A DNA stretch of 64,000 nucleotides from Isoperla grammatica (GCA_945910005.1 OX246740.1:55421221-55485220); one strand, 5' to 3'. Shown: positions 46,120 to 58,870, counted from the first letter of the stretch. A program made the numbers and translations. Notes: generated by a model from the letters alone, not told the origin.

Positions 46120-47080
46120 AATGGCATTGTTGTAGTGTTAAGTGAAAATATAGCGACGGTACATTATCATAACTAGTACACAGTACATTTACAAGTACAG
46201 CTAATTTCAACCATTCGGTTTAATTCCACTTTGGAGGCTTAATATTATACCGGAGAGCGCCCTACATATTTTACAAATTAACCTTTTACTTCCCACACAA
46301 ACCAAGATCTATGAACTAGTTATGCATTGCCTTGATAAGGTGTAGCTTGTGGTTATTCAAAATCATTCACACATTCTTTAAAATCGACAAAGAGTAAACG
46401 AAAATATGTCATTCCCAATTAGCGAACTAAGGGTCCTTTCTATATTAATGTTTATTTGTTGCAATTCAAGTTTTCTTATTAAATTTTGAAAGATGAGTTG
46501 CAAAAACATTTACAAAAGTTAAGATAAACTTTCAGATTCCGACAACATTTTAAAGTCCAAAGTGTTCGGAGGTCGAATTATTTTAGGCAACGCTGCTATT
46601 TAATTCATTTAGATTTGAAATTATTACAAAATGTTTCACAAAATTAAACTCTATAGTTCATCGTGTGGAAAATGGAAGCGACATTGTTGCCATGCACTCC
46701 TCTTAATTTGTCAGCGACGAGGGTAAATGGCAACCGCGCTCGCTCGAGTGCGGCCGCACCCGAGACCCAGGGGATAATAATAATTTAATAGGCCTCTTAA
46801 AGTGATTGGGCGATCATCACGTATTTAACCCTCTCACCGCCGGGCGACCCGTTCACCGGGTTAATTCAATTACGCTCTTTTCGTGGGTCACGTGGGAGGA
46901 CGACGTAGTGTTGTAGATGAAGTACAGTGATGCGCATGTTTTATGGATCGCACTTATATCGCGCACACATTCCAAGCAAGGATATAAGTTATTAGTGGGC
47001 GACGTGCATTGCACACACTGACTGAACATGTTTTACTAGCCCCAACGTTACCAGTCTCATAGCGACCTCTCTACCACCCG
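46120..47080. other. Intergenic, nothing recognised
   Basis: AT-rich, with a CG-rich patch at 46730-46920 that has no coding or repeat signal. Confidence 0.5.
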
Positions 47081-47087
47081 TTTCATG

Positions 47088-47310
47088 CACTCTGTTTCAA
47101 ATAAAATCAACAAATTCCTTACGTTCTTTTCCAAATTCGTAAAGGCAATCTTGTGCTTGGTAGAGTGCACAGATTCCATTAGTCACACAATTTGTGTTAG
47201 AAATTAACATTTATCCAACCCATGGTAATAAATTATCCCCATAATGGTTCTGTTTTACGTTGGGGTGGTAGGATCTAGTGAAGTAGAAAATTAAGATTAC
47301 TATTGGACTA
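47088..47310 (+). repeat. Dispersed repeat R1, copy B
   Basis: Matches 62051-62290 in order: CCGTTTCATGCAC, a C-poor stretch, CGTTCTTT, ATTCGTAAAG, TTGTG or TTGCG, TAGAGTGCACA, ATTAGTCACAC, TGTTAGAAATT, ATCCCCA, GGTAGGA.TCTAG and TACTATTGGACT. The part 47125-47260 also matches copy A near 7066-7190. No coding frame is conserved between copies. Confidence 0.65.
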
Positions 47311-49080
47311 TTGGAAATTCTCTCAGTTGAGTTCACCACATTTTGTTAATCTCTGATTTGGTAATCATGGTTTGGTTACCATGATTTCAATAAACATTAC
47401 ACACAAAATGCATGGTGTATTCTAGCAGGAGAAAATCTACTAACTAATAGTTTGGTGAAACCGGGCCTTAACCGTAGGCTATATATTGCTCAAGTCTTTG
47501 ATAAAACCTCCTTGATCTATTATACACGTTTATCCAATCTATCTACAATCTATATACACGTTTGTCCAATCTTCTCGTATTGTTCCCCGAATATCGTCAT
47601 AATACACCGTAAACAAACTCGAGTGCGTACATAAAATGTGCAACCCGTCACTTGTCGGCGTCGTGTTGCGTTGTTGTGCGGTGAAGCGGACGATAAGCGA
47701 GCCCCACCGCCCGCTGAACGTGACACGTGCGCTGAATATTAGTTCGACGTTACGACGTCACTCACAGCGTTGACAACGGCTCGGCAGCCCCCGTCAAACT
47801 GTCCATATTTATAGACAAGCGCGTCCGTGCGTGTTATTGGCTTCGCAGCTCCAAGTCGTCTAAAAGTGTGTCGAAGCTTGTTAGAATCCCGAAAATAATA
47901 AGATTCAAACTGCCACCGATTATAAAAAAGTAAGAATTTTTAAATTTAAAGAAATTTTACAAGAACCACTCATAAAAGTTATTAAATCCAAGTTCTTGAT
48001 ATTAACCACTTGTATTAACCACTTCACTATTCAGGTTCCACGCGTAATGATACGTAAACAATTAAACTATAATTACCGTTTATTAACATCACATTTTATT
48101 ATAAATCTCTTCGATTCTAAAGCTGATCAATAAACCGTCTTTTCCAGTAATGCTGATAACACATTTCAGAAGAATTAGACAAAAATTATGAAAATTTGAA
48201 ACAACTAATTTAAGTATGTAAGTAAGACAGTATAGGCCAAGAGTTCCGCCTTGATAGATTGAAGTATTAATCACCTGCAAGATGTGCGCATTCATCCGAC
48301 ACACCCCCTAATTACATACGAGGTAAATAGTTAACCGTTACCGAGAAGACAGAAGAACGAACATGATTGAAAATTACTGATGTAGAACTAGTTTCAATTT
48401 CATAGAATTAAGTTTGCAAACTTGGTGAAGTTATTTAATCAAACGGTGTAGACTAAATTTAATTATTGTTAATTTTAATTAGAAATAAAATTTCGTGACT
48501 ATTAATTTGTACCCGTAAGTGATATTAATTTACACTCGGCGCGCTAAAATCGTTTCTCTCTAAAATGTGGAATGCATTAAAAATATCTTATTTACAATAC
48601 CACGTGATTCATTGTTCTATTTCATTCATATGCAAACATTTTGAAAATGACTACGGCACAGAGTAGATTTTATCTGATTCACCTTACGGTATAAGATACA
48701 GACAGATTAATGCTGCACAGAAGCGGAATATCCATCTTCGGTTGTAAAGCTCTTGTTATAAGGGAGTTTTCAAATGAGAAATAATTTTTGAGATTGTACG
48801 AATACACTTCAAATTTTATACTTTATTAAATCAACACCTAATTTTCATTTAAAGCTCTACAATTTAAAGTTGAACATTAGAAAAATTCAAACGAAAATGA
48901 CGAGTAAAACAAAGCATTATGTGTTATTCACTTTACTGGAACTACAATCTCGTCTTCAAGAACCTAAGGAAATTAATTTAATAAGTATAATGCGCTCAAA
49001 TAACTTCTTTAAAATATTGTAGTTTAATTGTATTTCGTTGTTACGATATGCCAAGTTCTCGATAAGACATCTAGAGGCCA
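47311..49080. other. Intergenic, no gene recognised
   Basis: AT-rich, with a CG-richer part at 47640-47830. No supported gene. Confidence 0.5.
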
Positions 49081-49086
49081 ACTTAC

Positions 49087-49918
49087 TATAGTCCTCCCAA
49101 CGAATCTATTCTCATGCTTTCGTCATAACCCCTGAGGCCTCGAAGTAAACTTCCGCGGACGGTTTACTGCCTGTGTTCATGCGCGCACTATTGCCGAATA
49201 CTAAGATGGCGCACGACGAAATTAGCAGCTCCCGCACTGCAATCATGTAACTTTGATCGCTAACTTGATCTCCGCCTGGTGGAGATCAAGTAGACCTTTT
49301 TGTGTAGCCAATGAGAGTTCGAGAATTCGTAGAAGTTCACAGGAACTATCAAAATCCAGCAAGCTGTGAGCAACATTGGCAGTCTTTTGTTTTTATTGAA
49401 AGCCTGTCAAAATGTAGGCTATAAAACTTCACACTTTACTGAGTAGATCCATAGAGTAACAGTACTCGCAGCAAGTATTTATTCTAATATTCCACTGTGT
49501 TCTAGAAGTAGGTCTTAGCTGTAAAGGTATAGTCCGTTCTACTTTAGTTTTATGAAATAAAGTCGTTTAAACACCGGCGTTTCCGCCATTTCTTGGTATC
49601 GAAAGCTGTGAATGGCTGGGTTCCCGTGATCTATTTTCAATTATCACTTCTCTTCAAACACGACTTATTGGGTTTGTTACTACAAAGTTTGATTTGTATT
49701 TAATTTTTTAAAATATTCAACGTGTAATATTTTTAATAGCAACTTACACAAATTAGAGAATTACCATTTATCAACATCGGACAAGTTGGCCAACTCACGA
49801 ACTGAGAACAATCCGACGCAATCTTCCATCAAGCACACGGAGGAATGACAAGTTAAGTTGCCATTCTGGACATGGCCTGTGATGAAAGCATGAGAATAGT
49901 TTCGTTGGGAGGACTATA
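49087..49918. mobile_element. 832-bp TIR element, TATAGTCCTCCCAACG termini
   Basis: Terminal inverted repeats of 39 bases (49087-49125 and 49880-49918) begin TATAGTCCTCCCAACGAA and continue CTATTCTCATGCTTTC, with two mismatches. If the element proper starts at TAGTCC, the flanking TA would be its target duplication. There is no transposase frame. The interior holds the hairpin at 49264-49290 and a palindrome-like GTAAACTTCCGCGGACGG followed by TTTAC at about 49145. Superfamily unknown. Confidence 0.85.
49264..49290. repeat. Hairpin CTTGATCTCC / GGAGATCAAG
   Basis: Perfect 10-base arms around a 7-base loop (GCCTGGT), followed by TAGACCTT. The arm and the TAGACCTT extension also form the core of the hairpin at 56714-56780, so both belong to one family. 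Confidence 0.75.
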
Positions 49919-49924
49919 ATTTAT

Positions 49925-51720
49925 TGGGTTTCTTTGTTGACCCGGCCCCTCCACCAAAATGGGAAATGTATTCTTTAATCTCGCATCAAACTTTAAACTC
50001 GCATCAAATAAATTGAATTATTTCCTCCGTAAAATTCGTTAAAATATAAAATAATGAATGTCCCCCCAACTTGAATAATTTCAATTTTGCCACGAGTAAA
50101 ATTTCATTTCGTAATTGTGTATTTAGTGCTTCGAAACGTTAATTGGGTTTTGCGTTATTCGCGTGGACGAAGTTTTAGTAAATGTATAAACACTCGTCGG
50201 ATGATTTTACTCATTCATTGCAAACTACTTATTAGATGTGTTGTTATTTATTTTGAAATATCTTGTAATTATTTGATTTTTATTTATTTCCCAATATATA
50301 TTTTCTTCTGATTCATTCATAAAATAAATAAGTCTCATTCAGTATTCAGCTTTCAAACTTTGTTTTGTAATTTTGATGTATTTCTTTAGGCTTCCCCTTT
50401 TATTAGTTTTTTAATATCATGCCAGTATTTCTCCCCGCCAATGTTTGAATACAATGGATACACACACACAACAGTAAAGTTACATCTTGAAATCCGTTCA
50501 GATTACTTTTTAGAAGTGAACGTATTACTTAAGATACGTCTATACAAAGAAAACTCTTTTACTTAAATGATTTACGACCAAGACCTAATAAAAGGACGCT
50601 TTTCTCGAATTTCCACTGACTCACAAGGTAGGGTATAATATTATGCCTGAAATCAAAATATGAGAACGACATTGAGCTTACAAATCTAATTTAAAATTTA
50701 AAACTCATTTCCCATCAAAGGATTAAAAATGGAAGAAATAAAAACGAAGATTAATCTTCCCGAAAATGTGAAGGTATGAAGAACCGAGATATAATTTAAG
50801 CCGAACCATCGGTAAAACGTTCGTTACCTCTAACAATATAAAATCTTAAAATTCAATTTCCTGTCTGTCCGGCCATCGTATATCTTCTAACAAAACATAC
50901 TCCCGTATTTTGTTACTGACAGCTTTATAAGAAACTAGTGACTTTATGTACACGTCCTGTAAGTTATTGACAACATTTACTTTCAAGATCATTTGTCGTC
51001 AACGCCGCTACTCTCTCTTTGAGAGTATCTTTTGAGGATAGATTGTTAGAAAGCAAAAGTGCAAACACGTCGAGAGATAAATACATCACAATTATCGGCT
51101 TTACTTTCATTTGTGGCTGAGATAATCAAACACCAAAGTACGGGAGAGAAGAAGAAGACAAGATAAAGCGAGGCGATGGAGGTGAACGAACCTAATACAA
51201 GAAATTTACTCCTAGATCAGACACGACGAGGGATAAGCTATGACAGTGCAAAGAGAAGGGTACAAAGTGTGCACACAGTTTCCAATCTCATTTTAATCTT
51301 GAAGGATTCTGGGAAAACTCACTTTTTGTGTGTCTATTCGAAAGGAAAAAATGTAAATTAATGAATCAAATAAAAAGTGTATATAATCAAAGACTCTTTC
51401 CTTCCCCTTTTTAGTGCCTCTCAAAAGATACGTTCACCCACGCTCAGACGAGCTCTCTTTGTCGAAACACGTAAGGGAAGAAAACTGCGGCGAAACCAAA
51501 TACATTAGTAGTAACTTGCGGCTAAAGCAGGAAACTCCTCGATCGATTTAATAGGCGTCACATTTTGTATGGCAATCCTAGCGGCAAGGCTCTAATTTCA
51601 GTCATCCTGTAACCAGACTGTTTGCTACAATACAGCCATCTAGATAACCACGAATGCTGATTCATATCCACCAGGCTGTGAATCTTCGAGTAGCAGCGCT
51701 ATTTTCACGTCGCCGAATAT
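49925..51720. other. Intergenic, no gene recognised
   Basis: AT-rich. A 61-codon frame at 51176-51361 has an ATG in reasonable context but no recognised content. Confidence 0.45.
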
Positions 51721-51725
51721 TCTTT

Positions 51726-51899
51726 ATCTAGGACCCTTAGATTGAGTTAATCACGGTCCTCTAAATCTCCAGAGACAACAATGCACAACAATGAAAAATG
51801 AATCTTGACATAACATTTGAAAACTAGCTTGTATTGTTGTGTATTATTGGGATTGATGATTTAGGGGACCGTGATCAACTCTATCTAAGGGTCCTAGAT
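51726..51899. mobile_element. MITE, ATCTAGGACCCTTAGAT termini
   Basis: Terminal inverted repeats of about 42 bases: ATCTAGGACCCTTAGATTGA at the left, with the right-end complement ATCTAGGACCCTTAGATAGA, both continuing GTT.ATCACGGTCC.CTAAATC (three mismatches). 174 bp in total. The interior has repeated AACAATG motifs and no open frame. No clear target duplication. Confidence 0.85.
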
Positions 51900-52194
51900 C
51901 AATATTGAAAATGGTTTATTTAACCACTGGGATACTATAAACGTCTTTGACGAAATTGTTCCCCTTGTGACAACATGATGAAGCCGGCAGTACCGAATAC
52001 CAATATGACCCTGTGTTTGTGATATCTCTCTGTAGGTCGTAGGCAATCACAGGCCACACCACAGGTCAATCTAATATCACGCTCGAGTAAACTCCAAACA
52101 GGGCTCCGTAATCACTGCCATGTATATTCCCACAGAGAGTTCCTGCTGGTGACGTAATGGAGCTTTTGTCTGCCGAGTTGTCAAAGGACCCACA

Positions 52195-52210
52195 CCCCCC
52201 CCCCCCCCCC
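52195..52210. repeat. Poly-C tract
   Basis: A run of 16 C, followed by G and five more C. Confidence 0.95.
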
Positions 52211-52312
52211 GCCCCCTCATCCCCCCATGGAGCTTCGGAAGGGTTAACAACCCCACTTTGTAAACACGGACTGTTATTGGGTGTGTGGGAGTGGGCGATG
52301 GAGTGGGGAGTG

Positions 52313-52340
52313 GGAGAGAGAGAGAGAGAGAGAGAGAGAG
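52313..52340. repeat. (AG)n microsatellite
   Basis: About 14 AG units. Confidence 0.95.
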
Positions 52341-53699
52341 CGGGGTGGATATTTATTACGTTTTTTCACCTCGAGAGAAATAACAAATAAGAGATGGTAG
52401 TGGTATATTTACGGCCGAAGCTAGGAGAGCTTTGCCGAAAGCCATTTCGAAAAAGATTTCAATGTTTGGAAATGGAGTAACGACGAAAAGTATCTTTATA
52501 GATATTCGTTTGTCATTTTCCCTAGACTTTTGCATTGCTCGACGTATTGAAGGAAATAAACTCGATGCATGCACAGACACAGAAGCTTTTCTGAAGATAA
52601 AAGAGATTCTATGCTTATTTTCAACACAAGAACAACACGTCGAGTATTTCTTTTACATCGGATATACGTCAAGTAATCTCTAGCCAAAGACAGCCGCAAG
52701 CAATAATTAAATTAATTAGAAACCAAATTGCTCTGATTCCTTTTAGTAGCATACACTGTTAGAATTTCCCTAATTATTTTGCATCGACATGACTACGTAA
52801 TTGCATTTTAGAGTACGCAGAGTAGAGTAAGCAGTTGTTTTTATTGTTGTATTACTGTGAGTTTATCTATATTTAATTAAAATACGCGGACAAATATAAA
52901 AAATAAGTGAAATAGAAGAAATAACAAAATATTCCGTTTACTCGGCGCCTCCACCAAAAACCAAAAAACACAAGTTTGTGACAGTTTGAGAGTATATTTT
53001 AACATAACTTATGAATCTATGTATCTGAGTATTTGCTAAGCGTACCTTGCACAGCTTGGGTGCATCTCTAGACAGACAATGCTGAATTCAATTACTGATG
53101 ATTAAATTATTTAAAAATGCACATTACAATTCAACAAATTGTTGTACGGTACCCGCCGTTGAAACATTGAAAGAAAATCTAAAGTATATATTATCTAGGA
53201 TCACCATTTTGCTGAGCCGATGTGAACCGTTTCATGTGTACACAGCTGTATAAAAGTACATTTTCTCGTATCGGTAATATAATCATCACACAATACCTTC
53301 CCCTCGATCTACAGTACGAAGTTGTGTCAAGTTCATTGGAAAAAAAAAACACACAAACTGCAATTAAGTACGACACATGATCTTTGATATCATTCCTTCT
53401 GAGCGTTGAGACTGTTAAAGTCGTGTTACATCAAGAAGTAAGATGCTGTTGTGACGACACAGAATTCGTTTACAACTTAAGAAGCACGAATCACTAACGT
53501 TTCTTCCCGTATATTTAGTACAATTCGGTTCCGTTAAGTTGGTTGCAGCAAACGACAAACACGTCATGAATTACGTCATAGGTTTGTACAGGAAATTTAG
53601 TTTTTTTCGTAACTTGGAAGGTTTATAATTTACGTTCGAAGTTGGTTAATTTCTTTTTTTTTATTGTACATGTGACTTTATCAAAAACTTGATTTTTAC

Positions 53700-55680
53700 A
53701 ATCTTTAAACTAAACGCACAAAGTAAGAAGTCCCAAAACATCCCTCCCAAGAGACGTGGTCCAATGGCGTGGTGACGTGAAGGAAGAAGCCTCGGCATGT
53801 TGGTGTGAAAACGTTAAATGGCGGCTCAATGTGTGTGGTTGACGATAAGAAAATATCTTTGAAAATCGAAGAATAATTGGGTAAGTAGGTTATGTTGCAT
53901 ATTGACGGTAATAAATGTAAAGACAAACATGCTCTTTGTTTTTTACACCTTTTGGTGGGGATAGGCTAGGCGTGCCTGTTGCAAATTGCTGGCAATCGTA
54001 AATCGCCACCCCTATGACAAGCCTACGAACCAAGTCCATTTGATTTTCCACGCTTTGGGACTGGAAGTGACTAGCCTAGGCCTAATCTAGGCTAGTCGTA
54101 GTTTTGAAGTGAAAACTAAAGACAAGAAAATGTTCGATGCAGAGCCACTAGGCTGCAGATGAGTTCTGGTAGGCCTAGGGTAGGCCTAGGCCTAGGCTAG
54201 CCTAGGGCCTGGAATGCTTGAAAGGTGGCTTGAATTTGAGAAAAAAGGAGCTTTTTGATACACGACTAGGCCTATTATGTACTGAATTGTTTGTTTCAGA
54301 TTTTGTAAAAATATCTGCAGCAGGATGCAAAAAAGGCTGGAAAGCAAAACTCAGGCAGTGAAACTAAGTCAAACCCAAGTGACACGCCTCACACTAAGGA
54401 ATGCCGAAGTAAGCTAACCTACCAATGTTTCAATGTAGGCTAGGCCTAAGACTAGGCCTAGGCCTAGGCCCTAGGGCCTAGGAGGTATTTAGTCTAGGCC
54501 TAGTAGGCCTACAAAATATGTGTGTAATTAAAATACCCTTGCCATAGGCAAATACAAATTTTCAACCCAAAATACCCCCTATAGACACGTGATAGTCCTA
54601 TTGACACAATTAACAGCTGCACTGTGGCTTGAAGTGTTCCAACCTCTATTGGCACTATTACTGTGCTAATAGATAATTTACAGTTGTGTAAGTCGGAACC
54701 ATAGGCCTAATCATATAATTCTGGAATTCACGTAGGCCTATAGACACACGTCAACGTAATAGGGTTAGGCGTACATATTCAGTCAATCGGACACGATGTT
54801 CATTAATATGGTCTGCCTACACGTCTCCCGAAGATTGTTCTGTATTCTATTATTCTGACCCCAGACCCATTAGGCCTAGTGCTAGGCGTGGTATTTTTGT
54901 ACTGCACTAGGGCATATGTTCAACCAAAGAATAGTAACCTTTAGTTCAACCCATGGCCTTCATGTGTGGTTTAACCCATTGGAAAATAAGAATAAACTTC
55001 CTTTGTTTTTTACCAGCTTCCGTCGATTTCTGGTGACAGCTGGCCTAGCGGCATACTTCAGTACTAGATGAATTATCGACGCGTAGAAGTTCACTCGCTG
55101 CATCCACAGGGACAAATCTTTTATCGACTGACTTTCGATGTAGCGGCTTGACTTTGGACTTTATGAACGGGCCCTGCTTCCCGTATTATTCTGGCAAGGT
55201 ATTTGCTATAGGGTTTCAAGGCCCTAAATTGACATGTATGATCAATCATCATCGTACGAAAAGACAATGTTGTCAGATGTAAACCCGTGTCAATTGGAAT
55301 TAATATCCGACGGCAAATTTTTGTTACAGTGTTACAGACTTCCGGTTGAACCTACACATACATCCCATCATTCACTACCATGCACCTTAGGCCTACTGAC
55401 GGGACCAACAATATCAGCAGCTTCATCCAGAAGCAAAAAGCTGCACAGTGATGCACAGGTACATCCAATGTTTCACTTGCAATTGTGTATACGTATGTAG
55501 GCCTACTGGTAAAAATGGAACCAATTTGATAAACATAAATAAACATTTATAAACATTCCTGTTTTGTTGCAGGACGTGAAACCATTTTCCGTGCGTGGGA
55601 TTTCCCAAGTGATTTGAGATGTAAATCATTTCTGTGTAGGGTATGTTCTTTTCAAATAAATGAAAATTGCAGTCGCACTC
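53700..55680 (+). other. Candidate small spliced gene or long non-coding RNA
   Basis: Good splice signals line up on this strand: donor TTGG/GTAAGTAG at 53881; exon 54300-54408 between acceptor TTGTTTCAG and donor GTAAGC; acceptor TTTTTTACCAG before 55017; donor CAG/GTACAT at 55459; acceptor TTTTGTTGCAG before 55573; and AATAAA at 55655-55660. Exon 1 contains TTAAATGGCGGC, a YY1-like start context, but its frame stops after 14 codons. Two other short frames use these exons: MQKRLESK...GILQY (54325-54408 joined to 55017-55067, 44 residues) and MYDQSSSY...ISQVI (55234-55458 joined to 55573-55617, 89 residues). No protein family is recognised, so a non-coding RNA is equally likely. Confidence 0.3.
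54060..54520. repeat. Cluster of AGGCCTA/TAGGCCTA motifs
   Basis: Many overlapping copies of the near-palindrome TAGGCCTA, densest at about 54169-54200 and 54436-54510 (runs such as CTAGGCCTAGGCCTAGG). Scattered copies continue to about 55505 (for example 54718, 54733, 54870, 55388 and 55499). Elsewhere in the window the motif is rare, though it occurs at 56751. The origin is unknown; low-complexity spread of this word is seen in several invertebrate genomes. Confidence 0.85.
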
Positions 55681-55689
55681 ATTGACCTG

Positions 55690-56700
55690 CATAAAAATAA
55701 CCAATACTTGTTGAATTCTAATTACCTGTAAGGCTGTAGTTCAGTTTTTTTTACCATACACAATACCCAAACATATCTCTCCTTTTTTGTATGTATGTGT
55801 GGTTGCATGAAAGTGTTAAATCTGAATCTAAAATAGTTTGGGTTAATTTTAATTGTTATGTATTTTGCTGTATAATGTCACATATTCACTATTTAGTAAG
55901 TTTATTTTTATTGGAGAATCGCTGCATTCTGATTCTCCCGACTTACTCTATAGTCCTGATGACTATGAATTTGATTGACAATTTTCTTGTTTTATAAATG
56001 GAAGACACTTGAGCCATTTTTTGTGAGGAACATTAAGAAAGATTAATAATTTTTAGTTCACAATATATTCATAATTTTTTCATTAATAATTAACAGTTAC
56101 GATCCAAAAATAATTACCTTCAAAGTTGACATGACATGCATGTAGGCACAAAAGTTTTCTACGTTTTCTCAATAATTGGGATGAATAATTGAATACCACT
56201 CTAAAAATAGTGGGTTCCGACTGCTGCGAGATATTAACTTGGAGTAAATAATGGCTCACATTTGGAAATGGTAACAGAATCTCTACTTATGTAACCATAA
56301 CTTTGAAGATGGAGACTGACAAATTGACATCAAAGAAGTGAATGTAAGGTTTGTAAATAGCTCTAAACTTCATAGAGAAACTTAAAATATTGTCTGCTCA
56401 TCAATTTTGTAGTAATTAATAAACCCTGGCTACGAAAAAGGTCACATTAATTTATTTTGTGTTCCAACACTTTCCAAATACATTTCTCGAAATCTCAATA
56501 TTGAACATAACTTGATCATAACTTAAACTTCTGCTAGCTATTTTGTTAATATCCACATGCCCTTCATACAACCCTACACACTTGCCATTTTTGTTTTGAA
56601 CTTTTTATGCATAGGCGGTAGGGACAGAAAATGATGTCCCGTTTTCGATTGTGCTGACATAAAATTTAAATTTACCGCGCACCACCGCTTGTTATTGTAA
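55690..56700. other. Intergenic, nothing recognised
   Basis: AT-rich with no coding or repeat signal. Confidence 0.5.
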
Positions 56701-56713
56701 AATCGCGTGATGC

Positions 56714-56780
56714 AAGGTCTTCTTGATCTTCGCCTAGCGGAGGCTCGCGTAGGCCTAGGCGGAGATCAAGTAGACCTTGG
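56714..56780. mobile_element. 67-bp hairpin element with possible 8-bp target duplication
   Basis: Arms AAGGTCTTCTTGATCTTCGC and the complement of GGCGGAGATCAAGTAGACC pair over about 25 bases around a loop of 17 (GCGGAGGCTCGCGTAGG). The direct repeat CGTGATGC lies at 56706-56713 and 56781-56788, directly flanking the hairpin. The core GGAGATCAAGTAGACCTT is shared with 49281-49298. If the flank is a true target duplication, this is an extremely small transposon-like element. Confidence 0.6.
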
Positions 56781-56789
56781 CGTGATGCG

Positions 56790-58865
56790 TTGTCACGTCT
56801 AGTAGGCGGCGAACATGTAAAGAAGTAGTCCCGCGCACAACCGAGGCGTGAGAAGGCGCGGACTGTTACTAATTTGCTAATAGGCCAAATCAACTATGAC
56901 GCCAGCATCTTACTTCTTGGTGTAACACGACTTTATCAAGTTAATCTTGAACAATTAGTGCATTTCAAACTTCAAGTATTATGTTCATACGTCAGAGTAA
57001 CTAGAAACATTTAGCGAAGTGTACAATACGTTGCGAACTCGGTCCTGGCACTATTCAACAACTAGTGTTATTACAGTTTGTTAACAAAGTTTACCCGCTT
57101 CATAACCTGGCGGCTACTCCAGAGACACACAACCTAATTAATTTCCTTAATTGCACGTAGATACCATCGGCCAGATAAGACATCATATGCTGCACTGTTA
57201 TCCCCAATGCAATTACTCCGTTGGTTGCAAAACAAGTAGCAAGCAAGCGCACTGCTCGAAGTTAGAACGCCGTCCAAAAACAGGTTGGCTATTGGTTCGG
57301 CCACTTCCCATATTTTGGGCGAGCGCCAAACTTCACTACCGTATGGCATTATAAGTTCTAATGGTCAACACAGGCGACGCTTTTAGGTCAACAACCTACA
57401 ATCAGGGTTATATGACTCCTATTTAACAACGTAGAATACGTCTTGTATTATATATAACTAGAGGGATGATGGACATTTTTGGCGAAATATGAGACTCATC
57501 ATTTTACCTAAACGAAGGACTTGATAGCCAATACCTTACTACTACGGTGTTCATGCAGAATATGTCATTTAAGAAACAGAAAAACAGAAAACTTGCCCTA
57601 CTCAAATATTCCATTTACCATAAATTAATCTAAGTCCATACAATCATAATATTTATAACAATAATGTTGCATTTAAAATTAATGTAATATTTGATAATAA
57701 ACATGTGTGCGAATGTAAATAAGAGAGTCGAATCTTGAATCGAGAAAATCGAAATAAAATTTAAAACAACATATAGAATAGTTTCAGATAAATAAGCGTG
57801 GCTTTTAGAAGATACCGGGGGGTGCAACGAGGGTGCCAATGAGTGAATTCAACAAGGCGAGACGACGCACTGGTCACTCGTTGTCCCGTAATAGTTGCTT
57901 CAGTCAGTATCCCCACCGTGGCTTACTTCAGTACTCTATATCGCACACATGGTCTCACGCTCATGATTTGTGTGACGCTCGTTGTCAAATCTGCACAAAA
58001 CCCTTCAATTTATCACAACCGTTGATCCTTTTATTAAAAGCGATAACTCATCTTACGAAGGACCCGCGCTTCTTACCTTTTGTCAGCAGGTTTCCGTGTA
58101 GCGGCGAGCTCGCCTTGAGAGACCGCCATCATAAATAGCTTCCTGCCTGGGAACATAAATAGAATATATATGATTCTCACATCGCATGTACGATGACAAT
58201 AATAAGAATATTCAGGTCAGTGGACGCTTTGTCACTTTTCAATAAATCTCAACGATTATTGGTTTTATGGCTCGTATACGGTAATTGCTTCGAATGCTTT
58301 CGTTCGCTTTTTAATTGAACGAGTTACAAAACTTCTCTATACTTATCGGATGCATTTTCCATGCAAGAGCTCCAAGAGACGATAGAAAAACGATTTTAAA
58401 AGTGGTCGTAAGGAAACTGTTCACACTTAGTGCGCAGTTCGATTACACTGCAATTAAGCACGTTAATTGGGTTAATTGTGTGCAAACGAGCGAGCAAACT
58501 TTGTCCACGTAACATGTTCTGCAACTTGGGTTGAAATTACCAAAGTCGTTAGATAAAGAGTTGGTCGTCGAAGAAACAGTTAACCTATAGATTTCCAAGC
58601 TTTTCCGAGTCGTCGAACCGAAGTTCTTTGGAATGCAATGACCCTTGACTATTCGATCGAGAGCTCACAAAACACACACACACACACATATCTTTGTCTT
58701 CGGTGTTCTTTGAGCTGGCTCGCGCCGTCATAAAGCTAACGAAAGTTCTAATGGAAGTGTTGTTGTATTTGAAACCGTTGGGAAGGTATTTCCTGAGGGT
58801 TCAATTAGTATGACTCAACCCTAGCATTCACCTAGGAGTCCTATTCTGTTACTTTCAATTCTATA
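56790..58865. other. Intergenic, no gene recognised
   Basis: No supported gene. The 101-codon stretch at 57833-58138 has no recognisable content. A (CA)n run lies at about 58672-58689. Confidence 0.45.
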
Positions 58866-58870
58866 TCCTG

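Larger units (their letters stand above)
51900..53690. other. Intergenic with simple repeats
   Basis: Contains poly-C (52195-52210) and (AG)n (52313-52340). Both strands are open around 52356-52699, without recognisable content. Confidence 0.45.

Noticed and set aside
54060..54520. Telomere-like or satellite array based on TAGGCCTA
   Set aside because: The word is irregularly spaced and interrupted, so it is not an ordered tandem array.
57833..58138. 101-codon plus-strand frame
   Set aside because: No domain, no splice or promoter support, and a second frame is open in the same place.
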